From Citreimonas sp042096055 (GTDB lineage: Bacteria > Pseudomonadota > Alphaproteobacteria > Rhodobacterales > Rhodobacteraceae), in contig NZ_JBELMH010000003.1 of the NCBI RefSeq assembly GCF_042096055.1, positions 27,955 through 91,954 on the forward strand: a stretch of DNA of 64,000 bases, written 5' to 3'. Positions 34,318-42,240 of the stretch are shown in pieces; the stretch's first letter is position 1, and each line of letters begins with the position of its first letter. Both the position numbers and the translations under genes were made by a program. The notes under the pieces were generated by a model that was not told where the DNA came from, searched no databases, and saw nothing but the letters and a program-made list of their open reading frames with translations.

Positions 34318-34472
34318 GTCGTCCTCCCTGTTGACGGCAGAGCCGGCGTCGCGGCGCGTCGTTAACAGCGCACCGTCGGCTCGCGGGCGGCTTCACCATG
34401 CGCGGGGACGCGGCCGAACGAAAGGGGCAAATGCGGCGCGGGGCTGTCTTTTCACGCGCCGGCGGGTGCGCG

Positions 34473-35690
34473 TCAGGGGTTCGCGCGGCGGGTCGCGTCC
34501 TCGATCAGGTCGGCCAGCTTGCGCGCCTCGGCTTCGCCGTCATGCATCGCCTCGACCCGGGCGCGCCCGGACCGGCCCATCGCCAGCAGCCGGTCGCGCG
34601 GCGCCGTGACCGCCGAGACCATCGCATCGGCCAGCCCCTCGACATCGCCCGCGGCCACGCGCCAGCCGCAGGTGTCGTCGACCAGTTCGGGAATGCCGGC
34701 GACCCATGTCGTGACGACCGGCCGGCGCAGCGCGAAGGCCTCCATGATCACCACGGGCAGGCCCTCGGCGAAGCTGGCGAGCACCAGCGCGCGGGCGGCG
34801 CAGACGTGATCGCGCACCGCCGCCTCGTCCGCCCAGCCGGCGAGCGTCACCGTCGCGCCCAACCCCAGCGCGGTGATCCGCGCCTCGATACTCGGACGCA
34901 GCGGGCCGTCGCCCACCAGGACAAGGCGGAAACCCGGCACGCGCGCCGCGACACGCGCGGCGGCCTCCATCAGCACCAGGTGTCCCTTCTGCTCGGACAG
35001 GCGTCCGACGCAGACCAGCACGGGCGCGTCGGGCGGCGCCGAGGCCGCTCCGTCGAACCCCGCGAGGTCGAGCCCGCAGCGAACCACGGCGATGCGCGCC
35101 TCCGGAGCCCAACGGCGCAGCTGGCTGGTGCCGAAATGGCTGATCGCCACGGCGAAAGCCGCGCCCGACAGCTTGTCGTCCAGCGACAGGGCGCGCGGCG
35201 CGTCGAACTCCTCGGGGCCGTGGGCGGTGAAGCTGTAGGTCAGGCCCGACAGTCGTGCCGCCAGCAGAGCGACTGCCGCAGGATTGGTGCCGAAATGGGC
35301 GTGGATGTGGTGGGCACCGGTGGCCCGGCAGCGCCGCGCCACGTGCGCCGCCTCGGCGAGGTAGACCAGGTGCACCAGGCGTCCGCGCTCGGACCGGGCG
35401 CCCATGCGCCACGCGGCGCGGGCCGCCGACCACGCCGCGCCCGGCGCGCGCACGGCCTCGGCCAGAAGGTCGGTCAGCAGGTGCAGCGCCCCCTGCCCCA
35501 GAACGCGGTGGGTGCGCGCGGCCTCTGCCGCCAGCGTGGGATGATCCTCGTCCGGCGGCGTGCCGCGGATCGCCACGCGGTCGATCTGCCAGCCCAGCCG
35601 CTCCATCGCGGCGATCTCGCGCGCGATGAAGGTGTGGCTGAGCTTGGGATACTGGTTCATCAGCCACAGCGCGCGGCGCGGTGGCGTCAT
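34473..35690 (-). CDS. Glycosyltransferase family 4 protein (WcaL/AmsK-like)
   Basis: This is a 405-residue GT-B fold glycosyltransferase. The N-terminus WLMNQYPKLSHTFIAREIAAMERLGW is typical of colanic acid WcaL-like transferases, and HIHAHFGTNPAAVALL follows. The C-terminal nucleotide-sugar domain has VGRLSEQKGHLVLMEAA, LVLVGDGPLRPSIEARI and the EX7E-type FAEGLPVVIMEAFALRRPVV. It probably adds a sugar to an exopolysaccharide repeat or glycolipid at the cytoplasmic membrane. It stands alone, with no other polysaccharide genes near, between a TRAP operon and holB. Confidence 0.85.
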   Translation of the reverse strand: MTPPRRALWLMNQYPKLSHTFIAREIAAMERLGWQIDRVAIRGTPPDEDHPTLAAEAARTHRVLGQGALHLLTDLLAEAVRAPGAAWSAARAAWRMGARSERGRLVHLVYLAEAAHVARRCRATGAHHIHAHFGTNPAAVALLAARLSGLTYSFTAHGPEEFDAPRALSLDDKLSGAAFAVAISHFGTSQLRRWAPEARIAVVRCGLDLAGFDGAASAPPDAPVLVCVGRLSEQKGHLVLMEAAARVAARVPGFRLVLVGDGPLRPSIEARITALGLGATVTLAGWADEAAVRDHVCAARALVLASFAEGLPVVIMEAFALRRPVVTTWVAGIPELVDDTCGWRVAAGDVEGLADAMVSAVTAPRDRLLAMGRSGRARVEAMHDGEAEARKLADLIEDATRRANP

Positions 35691-35872
35691 CCGGGGCGCC
35701 CCGCTGGCACGGCGACGACCCCGAGGGCGCGGAGCGAGGCGGACGGCATGACGGCATCTCCCGGAAAGGCAGGCCAAGACTTGGCCCAACCTTGTGCCGC
35801 GCGCAAGGGGACGGCGGGCGGGGCGATGGGCGCAGCCCGAGCGCCGTGTGCCGTCTTGCGCCCCCGCACCGG

Positions 35873-37021
35873 TCAGGCGGCGCGCGACAGGCCCAGCAGC
35901 AGGTCGGTCACGAGTGCCGCCGCATCCACGTTGACGGCGCGCGCATGCCGCGCGCGAGCGCCCGTCTCGGCCACCGCCTGCGCCCAGCGGCGCGCCGCGG
36001 CCGGGTCGGGCGCCAGACGACGCAGCACGACACCCTCGTCCGGCGCGAGATCCAGCGCCGGGCCGACCCCGGTGACGCCGGTGCGTGCGATCCGCGCGGC
36101 CAGCAGGTCCAGCAGCGTCAGCACCAGGTCCAGCCGTTCCTCGCGCCCGCGTCCAGCGCAGCTGTCGGCCAGCGCCATCAGGTGCGCACGATCGGGCGCG
36201 GGCGCGCCGGCCAGCACGGTCACCAGCTCGCGGTAGAGCGTCAGCCCGTCCAGCGCGGCCAGCCGCATCGCGGCGCCCACCGAGCCCGCCGACAGTTCGG
36301 CGAAGGCGGGCGCGTCGCCGGGCGCGATCTCGGCCCCCGCCTGGTCCAGCGCGCGCGCCATGTCGTCCGCGCCCAGCGGCGACAATCGCAGCGTCCGGCA
36401 GCGTGACCGGATCGTCGGCAGCAGGCCAGCGGGCTGGTGGCTGATCAGCAGCATCGTGGTGCGGGCGGGCGGCTCCTCGAGCATCTTGAGGATGGCGTTC
36501 GCCGCCTGCGTGTTCAGCGCGTCCGCATCGTCGACGATCACCACGCGCCGCCCGCCGTCGGTGGCCGAGAGCGCGAGGTAGCCGCGCAGCTTGCGCACCT
36601 CGTCGACGCGGATCATGTCGGAAAAGCGTCCCTCCTGGACCGCCTTCTCTCGGTCGCGCTCGGACGTGCCCGCGCCGCCCCGGCGCAGCAGGAAAACGCC
36701 GGGATCCGACAGAGCACGGACTCGGCGCGCGACCGGGTGGTCGGGTGCGACGTGCAGCGTGTCGGGCGCCGGCGGCGCGCCGAACAGGCCATCATCGTCC
36801 GCTGGGGGCATCGCCAGCAGAAAGCGCGCCATCTCCCAGGCCAGCGTCGCCTTGCCCACCCCGCGCGGGCCGGTCAGCAGCCAGCCGTGGTGCAGCCGGC
36901 CCGAAGCGTGGCCGGCCAGGAACTCGGCCGCCTCGGCATCGTGGCCGAAGACGCGGTCGGCCTCGCGCGGATGCGGCGCGCCCGGAATCCGGTCGGGCTC
37001 GGGCAGCGCGTCGTCGCTCAT
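35873..37021 (-). CDS. holB: DNA polymerase III subunit delta'
   Basis: The delta' subunit is part of the clamp loader that puts the beta clamp on DNA. The 382-residue protein has an AAA+ domain with HHGWLLTGPRGVGKATLAWEMARFLL (P-loop, alphaproteobacterial variant) near residue 43, VVIVDDADALNTQAANAILKMLEEPP near residue 160, and SRCRTLRLSPL (sensor region). It is longer than E. coli HolB (334) and has an insertion with a predicted disordered stretch near residue 75. The start overlaps the tmk stop (ATGA), a conserved gene pair. Confidence 0.94.
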   Translation of the reverse strand: MSDDALPEPDRIPGAPHPREADRVFGHDAEAAEFLAGHASGRLHHGWLLTGPRGVGKATLAWEMARFLLAMPPADDDGLFGAPPAPDTLHVAPDHPVARRVRALSDPGVFLLRRGGAGTSERDREKAVQEGRFSDMIRVDEVRKLRGYLALSATDGGRRVVIVDDADALNTQAANAILKMLEEPPARTTMLLISHQPAGLLPTIRSRCRTLRLSPLGADDMARALDQAGAEIAPGDAPAFAELSAGSVGAAMRLAALDGLTLYRELVTVLAGAPAPDRAHLMALADSCAGRGREERLDLVLTLLDLLAARIARTGVTGVGPALDLAPDEGVVLRRLAPDPAAARRWAQAVAETGARARHARAVNVDAAALVTDLLLGLSRAA

Positions 37022-37656
37022 GAGGCGGCCCGCAGCGGCGCGCGGATCGCGGCGGCGACGTCCTCGGCCACGGCTTGCTCGGTCCGGTTGCCGTCGATCA
37101 CGCGGAACCGGTCGGCGAACTCGGCCGCCAGCGCCAGGAAACCCGCGCGCATGCGTTCCTGCAGACCCACGCCGAAATCCTCGAAGCGTTCCTCGGCGCC
37201 GGCACGCGCCTTGGCTCGTTTGAGCGCGGCGGCCGGTTCCATGTCGATCAGCAGCGTGAGGTCGGGCTCGACCCCGATCATCAGCGCGTGCAGCTGGTCG
37301 GCAGCACCGCGCAGGTCGCCGCGCGACAGGCCCTGATACATCCGCGTGCTGTCGGCGAAGCGGTCGCAGATCACGACACGCCCGGCGTCGAGCGCGGGGC
37401 GAATCGTGCGTTCCAGGTGATCGCGGCGCGCCGCGTTGAACAGCAGAAGCTCGGTCTCGGCGGACCAGCGGTCGGGATCGCCCTGCAGGACCAGCGAGCG
37501 GATCTCCTCGGCGCCGGGGCTGCCGCCGGGCTCGCGCGTCAGGACGACGTCGTGCCCCTCGGCGCGCAGGGCGTGGGCCAGCAGGCGCGCCTGGGTGGAC
37601 TTGCCCGACCCGTCGATCCCCTCGAAACTGACGAAAAGCCCGCGGCGCGCGCTCAC
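37018..37656 (-). CDS. tmk: Thymidylate kinase
   Basis: Tmk phosphorylates dTMP to dTDP for DNA synthesis. The 212-residue protein has the P-loop FVSFEGIDGSGKSTQARLLA, the DR(Y/F)-type motif VVICDRFADSTRMYQG near residue 95, and VLTREPGGSPGAEEIR near residue 37. It overlaps dac upstream and holB downstream by 4 bp each, so the three proteins are probably made from one transcript with coupled translation. Confidence 0.96.
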   Translation of the reverse strand: MSARRGLFVSFEGIDGSGKSTQARLLAHALRAEGHDVVLTREPGGSPGAEEIRSLVLQGDPDRWSAETELLLFNAARRDHLERTIRPALDAGRVVICDRFADSTRMYQGLSRGDLRGAADQLHALMIGVEPDLTLLIDMEPAAALKRAKARAGAEERFEDFGVGLQERMRAGFLALAAEFADRFRVIDGNRTEQAVAEDVAAAIRAPLRAAS

Positions 37657-38837
37657 ATGGCCTCCTCGGCGGGGCTGTCCTTAGCGCCGCCGGCGACGCG
37701 CGCCAGCAGCGTGCGGCCGACGGTCATGACACGGTCGACCGGACCGCTGCCCGACACCGCGTGTTCGGCGTAAAGCGGCACGCGCGTTTCGGGCAGGCTC
37801 TCGGGGCGGATGATCAGCTCGGCCAGTTGCTGGCCCGCGCGCACCGGTGCGTCGATCGGACCGGTATAGACCACCTCGGCCTGCAGCGTGGCGACGGGGC
37901 TCGACGGCAGCAGCAGCGTCACGTCGCGGTCGGCGACCAGACCCACGCTGTCCTCGGCGCCCAGCCACAGGTCGGCGCGGGCGACGGCCTCGCCCTCGGT
38001 CACCACGGTGCGCTCGGCGAATTGCCGAAAGGCCCAGTTCACGATGGATTCGGACTCGTTGGCACGCGCCTGCGTGCTGTCGAGGCCGGTGATGGCGAAG
38101 ATCACGCGCCGCCCGTCCTGCGTGGCCGACCCGACGAGGCCGTAGCCCGCTTCCTGCGTGTGCCCGGTCTTGAGCCCGTCGGCGCCGATCCCGAGGCCCA
38201 GCAGCGGGTTGCGGTTAAACCGGTTCGCGCGCTCGTTTTCGTCGAACAGGAATTCCTCTTCGGCGAACATCTCGTAGAACTCGGGGAAGTCCTCGATCAG
38301 GTGGCGCGCCAGCAGCACCAGGTCGCGCATTGACATGCGGTGTCCCTCGGCGGGCCAGCCGCTGGCGTTGCGGAAGGTCGAGTTGGTCATGCCCAGCTGC
38401 TGGGCGCGCTGCGTCATCAGCTCGGCAAAGCCGTCCTCGGTGCCGGTGGGGCTCAGCTCCTCGGCGAGGACGACGCTGGCGTCGTTGCCGGACAGCACGA
38501 CGACCCCGCGCAGCAGGTCCTGGACGCTGACACGCTCGTTCTCCTCGAGGAACATGGTCGAACCACCGAAGCTCGCCGCGTGGCCCGAGACGCGCAGCTC
38601 TTCGTCCAGGGAAAGACGCCCGTCGCGCACCGCCTCGAAGGCGATATAGAGCGTCATCAGCTTGGACATCGACGCGGGCGGCAGCGGCGTGTCGGCGTTC
38701 TTCGACAGCAGCACCGTGCCGGTGGTCTGGTCGAGCACGAAGGCGGCCTCGGCCGTGGTGTCGAAGGCCTGCGCGGGCAGCGACAGGCCGAGCGTCAGCG
38801 CCGCGGCGGCGATCAGGGTGCGGGTGAGACGGATCAT
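37653..38837 (-). CDS. D-alanyl-D-alanine carboxypeptidase (PBP5/6 family)
   Basis: This low-molecular-weight penicillin-binding protein trims the terminal D-Ala of peptidoglycan stem peptides in the periplasm. The 394-residue protein has a signal peptide (MIRLTRTLIAAAALTLGLSLPAQA). The S-x-x-K catalytic motif is in PASMSKLMTLY near residue 57, S-x-N is in VVLSGNDASV near residue 115, and K-T-G is in DGLKTGHTQEAGYG near residue 220. A C-terminal PBP5-type beta domain and an amphipathic tail follow. The real start is the ATG at 38837: the frame is open upstream only as antisense. It is the first gene of the dac-tmk-holB group. Confidence 0.93.
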   Translation of the reverse strand: MIRLTRTLIAAAALTLGLSLPAQAFDTTAEAAFVLDQTTGTVLLSKNADTPLPPASMSKLMTLYIAFEAVRDGRLSLDEELRVSGHAASFGGSTMFLEENERVSVQDLLRGVVVLSGNDASVVLAEELSPTGTEDGFAELMTQRAQQLGMTNSTFRNASGWPAEGHRMSMRDLVLLARHLIEDFPEFYEMFAEEEFLFDENERANRFNRNPLLGLGIGADGLKTGHTQEAGYGLVGSATQDGRRVIFAITGLDSTQARANESESIVNWAFRQFAERTVVTEGEAVARADLWLGAEDSVGLVADRDVTLLLPSSPVATLQAEVVYTGPIDAPVRAGQQLAELIIRPESLPETRVPLYAEHAVSGSGPVDRVMTVGRTLLARVAGGAKDSPAEEAM

Positions 38838-38952
38838 GGCGTGGGTCCTGTTTCCCGGGGCATGTGCGAGTCGCATCGCACACGTTATCGACGATCGCGG
38901 CGCCTGTGTCATCCCGCAGGACCCGTTCTGCGACGCCGGGTCAGGCGCCGTG

Positions 38953-39816
38953 CTAGCCACTGACCGCGTAAGCGTCGGTGAAGCCCGAGGCCTTGATCTG
39001 CTCGAGCAGCGTCGCGCGTTCGGCGGCGGTCTGCGCCGGGCCGACCACGACGCGCCAGAAGGTCTTGCCGCTCGAGGTCTCCTGCTTGACGCTGGGTACC
39101 ATGCCGGCCTGGCGCATCGCCGTGGCGGTGTTCTCGGCGTTCTGCTCGACGCTGAAGATGCCAATCTGGATGTAGGGCCGGTCGAGCGCGCTGGTGGCTG
39201 GCGCGGCCGGTGCCGGAGCGGGCGTCGCCTGCACCGCGGGCGCGGCCGGGGTGGCGGCCTGCGCCGGTTCCAGCGCGGCGGTCTCGATGTCCAGCGCGGA
39301 CTCGCCAAGCGTGTCGTCCAGCCCCGCCTCGCTCACCGCCGGGGCGGCGGGCAGCGTGCCGGGCTCGACCGTCTCGCGGCGCAGCGCGACCACGTCGAGG
39401 TTGGTGGGCTGACCCGCCAGCATGCCCAGCGCGGCGGCGGCGTCCGAAGAGATCTGCAGCCGCGGGCCCGGCGTCTCGCGCTCGCGCCGGAACAGGGCGC
39501 CGATGACGACCTGGCCGTTCTGCTGGTTGCGGATGATCACGCGCTCGGGCTCGTCCACGTCGGGATGCGCGGCCCAGACGCCGCCCAGCGACGGGCGGCC
39601 GTCCCAAAGCCCCGCCTCGGTGGCCTGGAAGACCTCGGGCGCCTCGATGTCGCGTTCGGTCGCCTGCGGGGCGGTGCCTGCCGCGGCCGGGGCGGCGCCC
39701 TCGCCGCGCGCGAAGGGATTCTTCCCCTCGGCGCAGGCCGAAAGCGCGAAAAGCCCGGCGACAAGAAGGACATGACGGCCGGCGCGGCCGGCCCTGGTCG
39801 ACGTGGAACGGATCAT
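38953..39816 (-). CDS. SPOR-domain lipoprotein
   Basis: This is a 287-residue protein with a lipobox (LLVAGLFALSAC, cysteine near residue 28), so it is probably anchored in a membrane facing the periplasm. The middle is alanine/proline-rich (residues 155-215). A SPOR domain closes it: YIQIGIFSVEQNAENTATAMRQAGM, then FWRVVVGPAQTAAERATLLEQIKASGFTDAYAV. SPOR domains bind denuded glycan strands at the division site. The gene lies 115 bp before the carboxypeptidase gene, in line with a joint role in cell wall remodelling. No RlpA double-psi barrel is seen. Confidence 0.87.
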   Translation of the reverse strand: MIRSTSTRAGRAGRHVLLVAGLFALSACAEGKNPFARGEGAAPAAAGTAPQATERDIEAPEVFQATEAGLWDGRPSLGGVWAAHPDVDEPERVIIRNQQNGQVVIGALFRRERETPGPRLQISSDAAAALGMLAGQPTNLDVVALRRETVEPGTLPAAPAVSEAGLDDTLGESALDIETAALEPAQAATPAAPAVQATPAPAPAAPATSALDRPYIQIGIFSVEQNAENTATAMRQAGMVPSVKQETSSGKTFWRVVVGPAQTAAERATLLEQIKASGFTDAYAVSG

Positions 39817-40015
39817 GAAGCTGCCTCGTGCCTTGCCTTGATCATGCGCGGATGCGTCCGCTGCGCTGCCTCGGACGGATGTCTGCTGCATCCTTCGCGC
39901 GGACGATACCGGGTTCATGCCCGCAAGGAAAGCGTTTCGGGCGCACGCGTGCCGCCGGTCGGCGCGGACGCGCCGCCGGCGAAGGCGGTTCCAAGGCTCG
40001 CGCCCGCCAGCGTAT

Positions 40016-41080
40016 TCAGACGATGCCACCGTCGATCAGCCGGTGCGCCAGCCCGGCATAGGCCTGTGCCATGGGGCCGTCGCCCAGCGCGATCGGCGTG
40101 CCGGCATCGCCCGCCAGCCGCGTCTCGAGGTCGATCGGCAACTGGCCCAGCAGCGGGATGCCCAGCCGCTCGGCCTCGCGCGTGACGCCGCCGTGACCGA
40201 AGATGTGGTGCTCGGACCCGCAATCGGGGCAGACGAACACGGCCATGTTCTCGATCAGGCCCAGCACCGGGGTCTTGAGCGTGGCGAAGGCGTCGAGCGC
40301 CTTGCGCGCGTCCAGTAGCGCCACGTCCTGCGGGGTCGACACGACGATGGCGCCGGTCACCTGCGATTTCTGGCACAACGACAACTGTACGTCGCCGGTG
40401 CCCGGCGGCAGGTCGACGATCAGCGTGTCGAGCTCGCCCCATTCGACCTGCATCAGCATCTGCTGCAGCGCGCCCATCAGCATCGGACCACGCCAGACGG
40501 CTGCCTTGCCCTCTTCCAGCATCGAGCCGATGGACATCAGCGTCACGCCATGCGCCTTGAGCGGGATGATCGTCTTGCCGTCGGGGCTGGCGGGGCGCTT
40601 GGTCAGGCCGAACATGCGCGGCTGGCTGGGCCCGTGGATGTCGGCGTCCAGCAGCCCCACAGCCTTGCCCGCACGCGCCAGCGCCACGGCCAGGTTCGAG
40701 GACACGGTGGACTTGCCCACGCCCCCCTTGCCCGAGCCGATCGCCAGGATCGTCTTGACCCCCGGCGGTTTCATCGGGCCTTCCTGTGGCTTCGCGTGGC
40801 CGCCGATCTTCAGCGACGGCGGCGCCTTCGTCTCGGTCGGGGCGGACAGCGCGGCGTTGGCATTCTTTATACCGGGCACCGCCCGGGCCGCGTCTTCGGC
40901 GGCGCGGCGCAGCGGCTCCATCTGGCGGGCGATCGCGGCGCTGGGGGCCTCGATGACGAACCGCGCGACGCCGTCGTCGACCCGCAACGCTCGAATCATG
41001 TCGCGGGACACGAGGTCGCCGCCGTCCGGCAGACTCAGCCGCGCCAGCGCGTCGCGGACCGCCTCGGCAAGTTCAGACAT
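40016..41080 (-). CDS. apbC: Mrp/NBP35-family Fe-S cluster carrier ATPase
   Basis: ApbC (Mrp) binds and transfers Fe4S4 clusters to target proteins. The 354-residue protein has an N-terminal MIP18/DUF59 domain (residues 1-80) and a P-loop ATPase domain with AIGSGKGGVGKSTVSSNLAVAL near residue 113. The cluster-binding CxxC is in VFVCPDCGSEHHIFG near residue 280. I start at 41080 (AGGAG about 8 bp upstream) rather than at the in-frame ATG six codons earlier. The divergent DUF1127 gene begins 280 bp away. Confidence 0.94.
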   Translation of the reverse strand: MSELAEAVRDALARLSLPDGGDLVSRDMIRALRVDDGVARFVIEAPSAAIARQMEPLRRAAEDAARAVPGIKNANAALSAPTETKAPPSLKIGGHAKPQEGPMKPPGVKTILAIGSGKGGVGKSTVSSNLAVALARAGKAVGLLDADIHGPSQPRMFGLTKRPASPDGKTIIPLKAHGVTLMSIGSMLEEGKAAVWRGPMLMGALQQMLMQVEWGELDTLIVDLPPGTGDVQLSLCQKSQVTGAIVVSTPQDVALLDARKALDAFATLKTPVLGLIENMAVFVCPDCGSEHHIFGHGGVTREAERLGIPLLGQLPIDLETRLAGDAGTPIALGDGPMAQAYAGLAHRLIDGGIV

Positions 41081-41191
41081 CGCATATCTCCTGATCATCC
41101 TGCCCGCTTAGGTGGCGCTAACAGGGACACCCTGCAAGGCACGCGGTCAAACGGGCGGTTTCTAAGGTGCCCTGCAAAAGAAACAAGCAAC

Positions 41192-41217
41192 CTGCTTATG
41201 CGTTTTCTGCATAGCAG
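41192..41217 (+). promoter_or_regulatory. Interrupted inverted repeat upstream of the DUF1127 gene
   Basis: CTGCTTATGC (41192-41201) is repeated inverted as GCATAGCAG (41209-41217) with one bulged T and a GTTTTCT spacer. It lies in the AT-richest part of the apbC-DUF1127 intergenic region. It could be an operator or a transcript hairpin. Its function is not shown. Confidence 0.35.
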
Positions 41218-41260
41218 CATTGAAGGGGTGTCTATTGTGCACTTGCAGCATTCGGACCAT

Positions 41261-41288
41261 CTTGAGGGCAACGCGGCGATGACCGCAT
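41261..41288 (+). promoter_or_regulatory. Possible RpoH-type promoter of the DUF1127/small RNA unit
   Basis: CTTGAG (41261-41266) and CCGCAT (41283-41288), 16 bp apart, resemble the heat-shock sigma factor pattern CTTGAA/CCCCAT. The site lies about 75 bp before the DUF1127 start. The homologous unit in Rhodobacter sphaeroides is driven by RpoHI/RpoHII, which is why I looked for such a site. The match is imperfect. Confidence 0.35.
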
Positions 41289-41360
41289 CGAGCAATGCGG
41301 CCCGCGCTGCCTCGAGACCCGACACGCGGCACGGTGCCGCCCGAATTCGAAAGACGCGAT

Positions 41361-41579
41361 ATGGCTTATATGACGCAAGGCGCTCTGCGCGCACAAGGTG
41401 GACTGCTCAGCCGCTTTTCCGACCTCCGCACCACGCTGGCCGAAAAGATGGCCCGCCGTGCCGTCTACCGGCGCACGCTGAACGAACTCTACTCGCTGTC
41501 CGACCGCGACCTGGCCGACCTCGGCATTCACCGGTCGCAGGTGCGCAGCATCGCATGGCAGGCGGCGCAAGACGCCTGA
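41361..41579 (+). CDS. DUF1127 small RNA-binding-type protein (CcaF1-like)
   Basis: This is a 72-residue basic protein. The DUF1127 motif occupies the C-terminal half: YRRTLNELYSLSDRDLADLGIHRSQVRSIAW. In R. sphaeroides the DUF1127 protein encoded directly before the CcsR small RNAs (RSP_6037, CcaF1) binds RNA and affects maturation of these sRNAs. The gene here occupies the same position, and the first CCUCC hairpin starts 9 bp after its stop. The sRNAs are then probably cut from the 3' part of its mRNA. The ATG at 41361 is preceded by a GAAAGA site. The family is certain, and the CcaF1 equivalence is inferred from context. Confidence 0.88.
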   Translation: MAYMTQGALRAQGGLLSRFSDLRTTLAEKMARRAVYRRTLNELYSLSDRDLADLGIHRSQVRSIAWQAAQDA

Positions 41580-41588
41580 TACGAGATT

Positions 41589-41656
41589 TCCGGAAGGCTC
41601 CTCCTCCTCCCTGCCTTCCGGATAGCGGACCGGTCGAATCCTCCCTTCGATCGGTC
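41589..41656 (+). ncRNA. Cuckoo (CcsR-like) sRNA unit 1: two CCUCC-loop hairpins
   Basis: Hairpin one pairs TCCGGAAGGC (41589-41598) with GCCTTCCGGA (41613-41622) around a 14-nt loop TCCTCCTCCTCCCT. Hairpin two pairs GACCGGTCGAA (41628-41638) with TTCGATCGGTC (41646-41656), one G-U pair, around TCCTCCC. Two adjacent stem-loops that both expose CCUCC define the cuckoo RNA family of Rhodobacterales. The loop equals the anti-Shine-Dalgarno sequence, so pairing with ribosome sites of target mRNAs or with purine-rich RNA is the likely mode of action. Confidence 0.85.
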
Positions 41657-41694
41657 ACCCTTTCGGTCCCGGCCCCTGCCGGTTCCGCAAGACA

Positions 41695-41735
41695 AGCGGC
41701 GGCTTCGGTCTCCTCCTCCCTCCGGGGCCGCCGCT
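41695..41735 (+). ncRNA. CCUCC-loop hairpin, single (unit 1b)
   Basis: A 14-bp uninterrupted stem (AGCGGCGGCTTCGG, 41695-41708, with CCGGGGCCGCCGCT, 41722-41735, two G-U pairs) carries the loop TCTCCTCCTCCCT. Its would-be partner just upstream, near 41665-41687, forms only an imperfect stem with a CCCT loop, so this may be a half-decayed cuckoo unit. Confidence 0.78.
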
Positions 41736-41902
41736 GACAGGATTTCGAGGGTCTCGCCAAAGGGCATCGCCCCGCGGCCGGACCGGTGGAACGGAAGGCG
41801 CCATTCGCGCGCTTGGACCACCAGGGTGCATCGCGCCCTATGAGATACGGGGCGCTCCGGCGCCCGAGCAGACAGCGGACGCCACGGCGTCCCGACCTTG
41901 TG
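41736..41902 (+). other. Spacer in the sRNA array with three small GC hairpins
   Basis: These 167 bp between CCUCC units hold no credible ORF. Three short stems are visible: AGGGTGC/GCGCCCT (41823-41839), GGGCGC/GCGCCC (41850-41865) and GGACGC/GCGTCC (41877-41892). None has a CCUCC loop. It may be a separate RNA or a processing spacer. Confidence 0.5.
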
Positions 41903-41972
41903 AAGGCCGCGTCCTCCTCCCTGCGGTCTTTGCAATCAGCGGTGGCGCCCACCTCCTCCCGGGCGTCACCGC
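41903..41972 (+). ncRNA. Cuckoo (CcsR-like) sRNA unit 2
   Basis: Hairpin one pairs AAGGCCGC (41903-41910) with GCGGTCTT (41923-41930) around GTCCTCCTCCCT. Hairpin two pairs GCGGTGGCGCCC (41939-41950) with GGGCGTCACCGC (41961-41972) around ACCTCCTCCC. The leading GTGAAGGCCGC block is shared with units 3 and 4, so these three are recent duplicates. A GGGCC/GGCCC stem at 41982-41995 follows. Confidence 0.9.
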
Positions 41973-42005
41973 ACCAGTTACGGGCCACCTGGCCCAGAGA
42001 TCGTG

Positions 42006-42077
42006 AAGGCCGCGCTCCTCCTCCCTGCGGTCTTTGCGCACCACACGGCGGCGTCCACCTCCTCCCGGGCGTCGCCG
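42006..42077 (+). ncRNA. Cuckoo (CcsR-like) sRNA unit 3
   Basis: Hairpin one: AAGGCCGC (42006-42013) with GCGGTCTT (42027-42034), loop GCTCCTCCTCCCT. Hairpin two: an 11-bp stem (42046-42056 with 42067-42077) around ACCTCCTCCC. Compared with unit 2 the second stem differs at several positions while pairing is kept, mostly through G-U and compensating changes. Confidence 0.9.
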
Positions 42078-42116
42078 CACGGAATACCCCGGATGCGCAA
42101 GTGTCCGGAGACTTGT

Positions 42117-42192
42117 GAAGGCCGCTCTCCTCCTCCCTGCGGTCTTCGCTTTCCCGCGGTGGCGCCCCTCCTCCTCCCTGGCGCCGCCGCGG
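42117..42192 (+). ncRNA. Cuckoo (CcsR-like) sRNA unit 4
   Basis: Hairpin one: GAAGGCCGC (42117-42125) with GCGGTCTTC (42139-42147), loop TCTCCTCCTCCCT. Hairpin two: a 13-bp stem (CCGCGGTGGCGCC, 42154-42166, with GGCGCCGCCGCGG, 42180-42192) around CCTCCTCCTCCCT. It is the most stable of the set by stem length. Confidence 0.9.
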
Positions 42193-42203
42193 ACCCTGAC
42201 GAC

Positions 42204-42240
42204 CGGGCCGCTCTCCTCCTCCCTGCGGTCCGTTTCCCTG
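42204..42240 (+). ncRNA. Last CCUCC-loop hairpin (unit 5), followed by the terminator
   Basis: An 8-bp stem (42204-42211 with 42225-42232) carries the loop TCTCCTCCTCCCT. The second stem of this unit is the intrinsic terminator at 42241-42275, so the last RNA would end naturally there instead of by cleavage. Confidence 0.85.

Noticed and set aside
41895..42235. Direct repeats that look at first like a CRISPR array
   Set aside because: The repeated unit is a hairpin with a CCUCC loop. Spacers vary widely in length and themselves form conserved hairpins. There are no cas genes, and the DUF1127 gene and terminator identify a cuckoo RNA locus.
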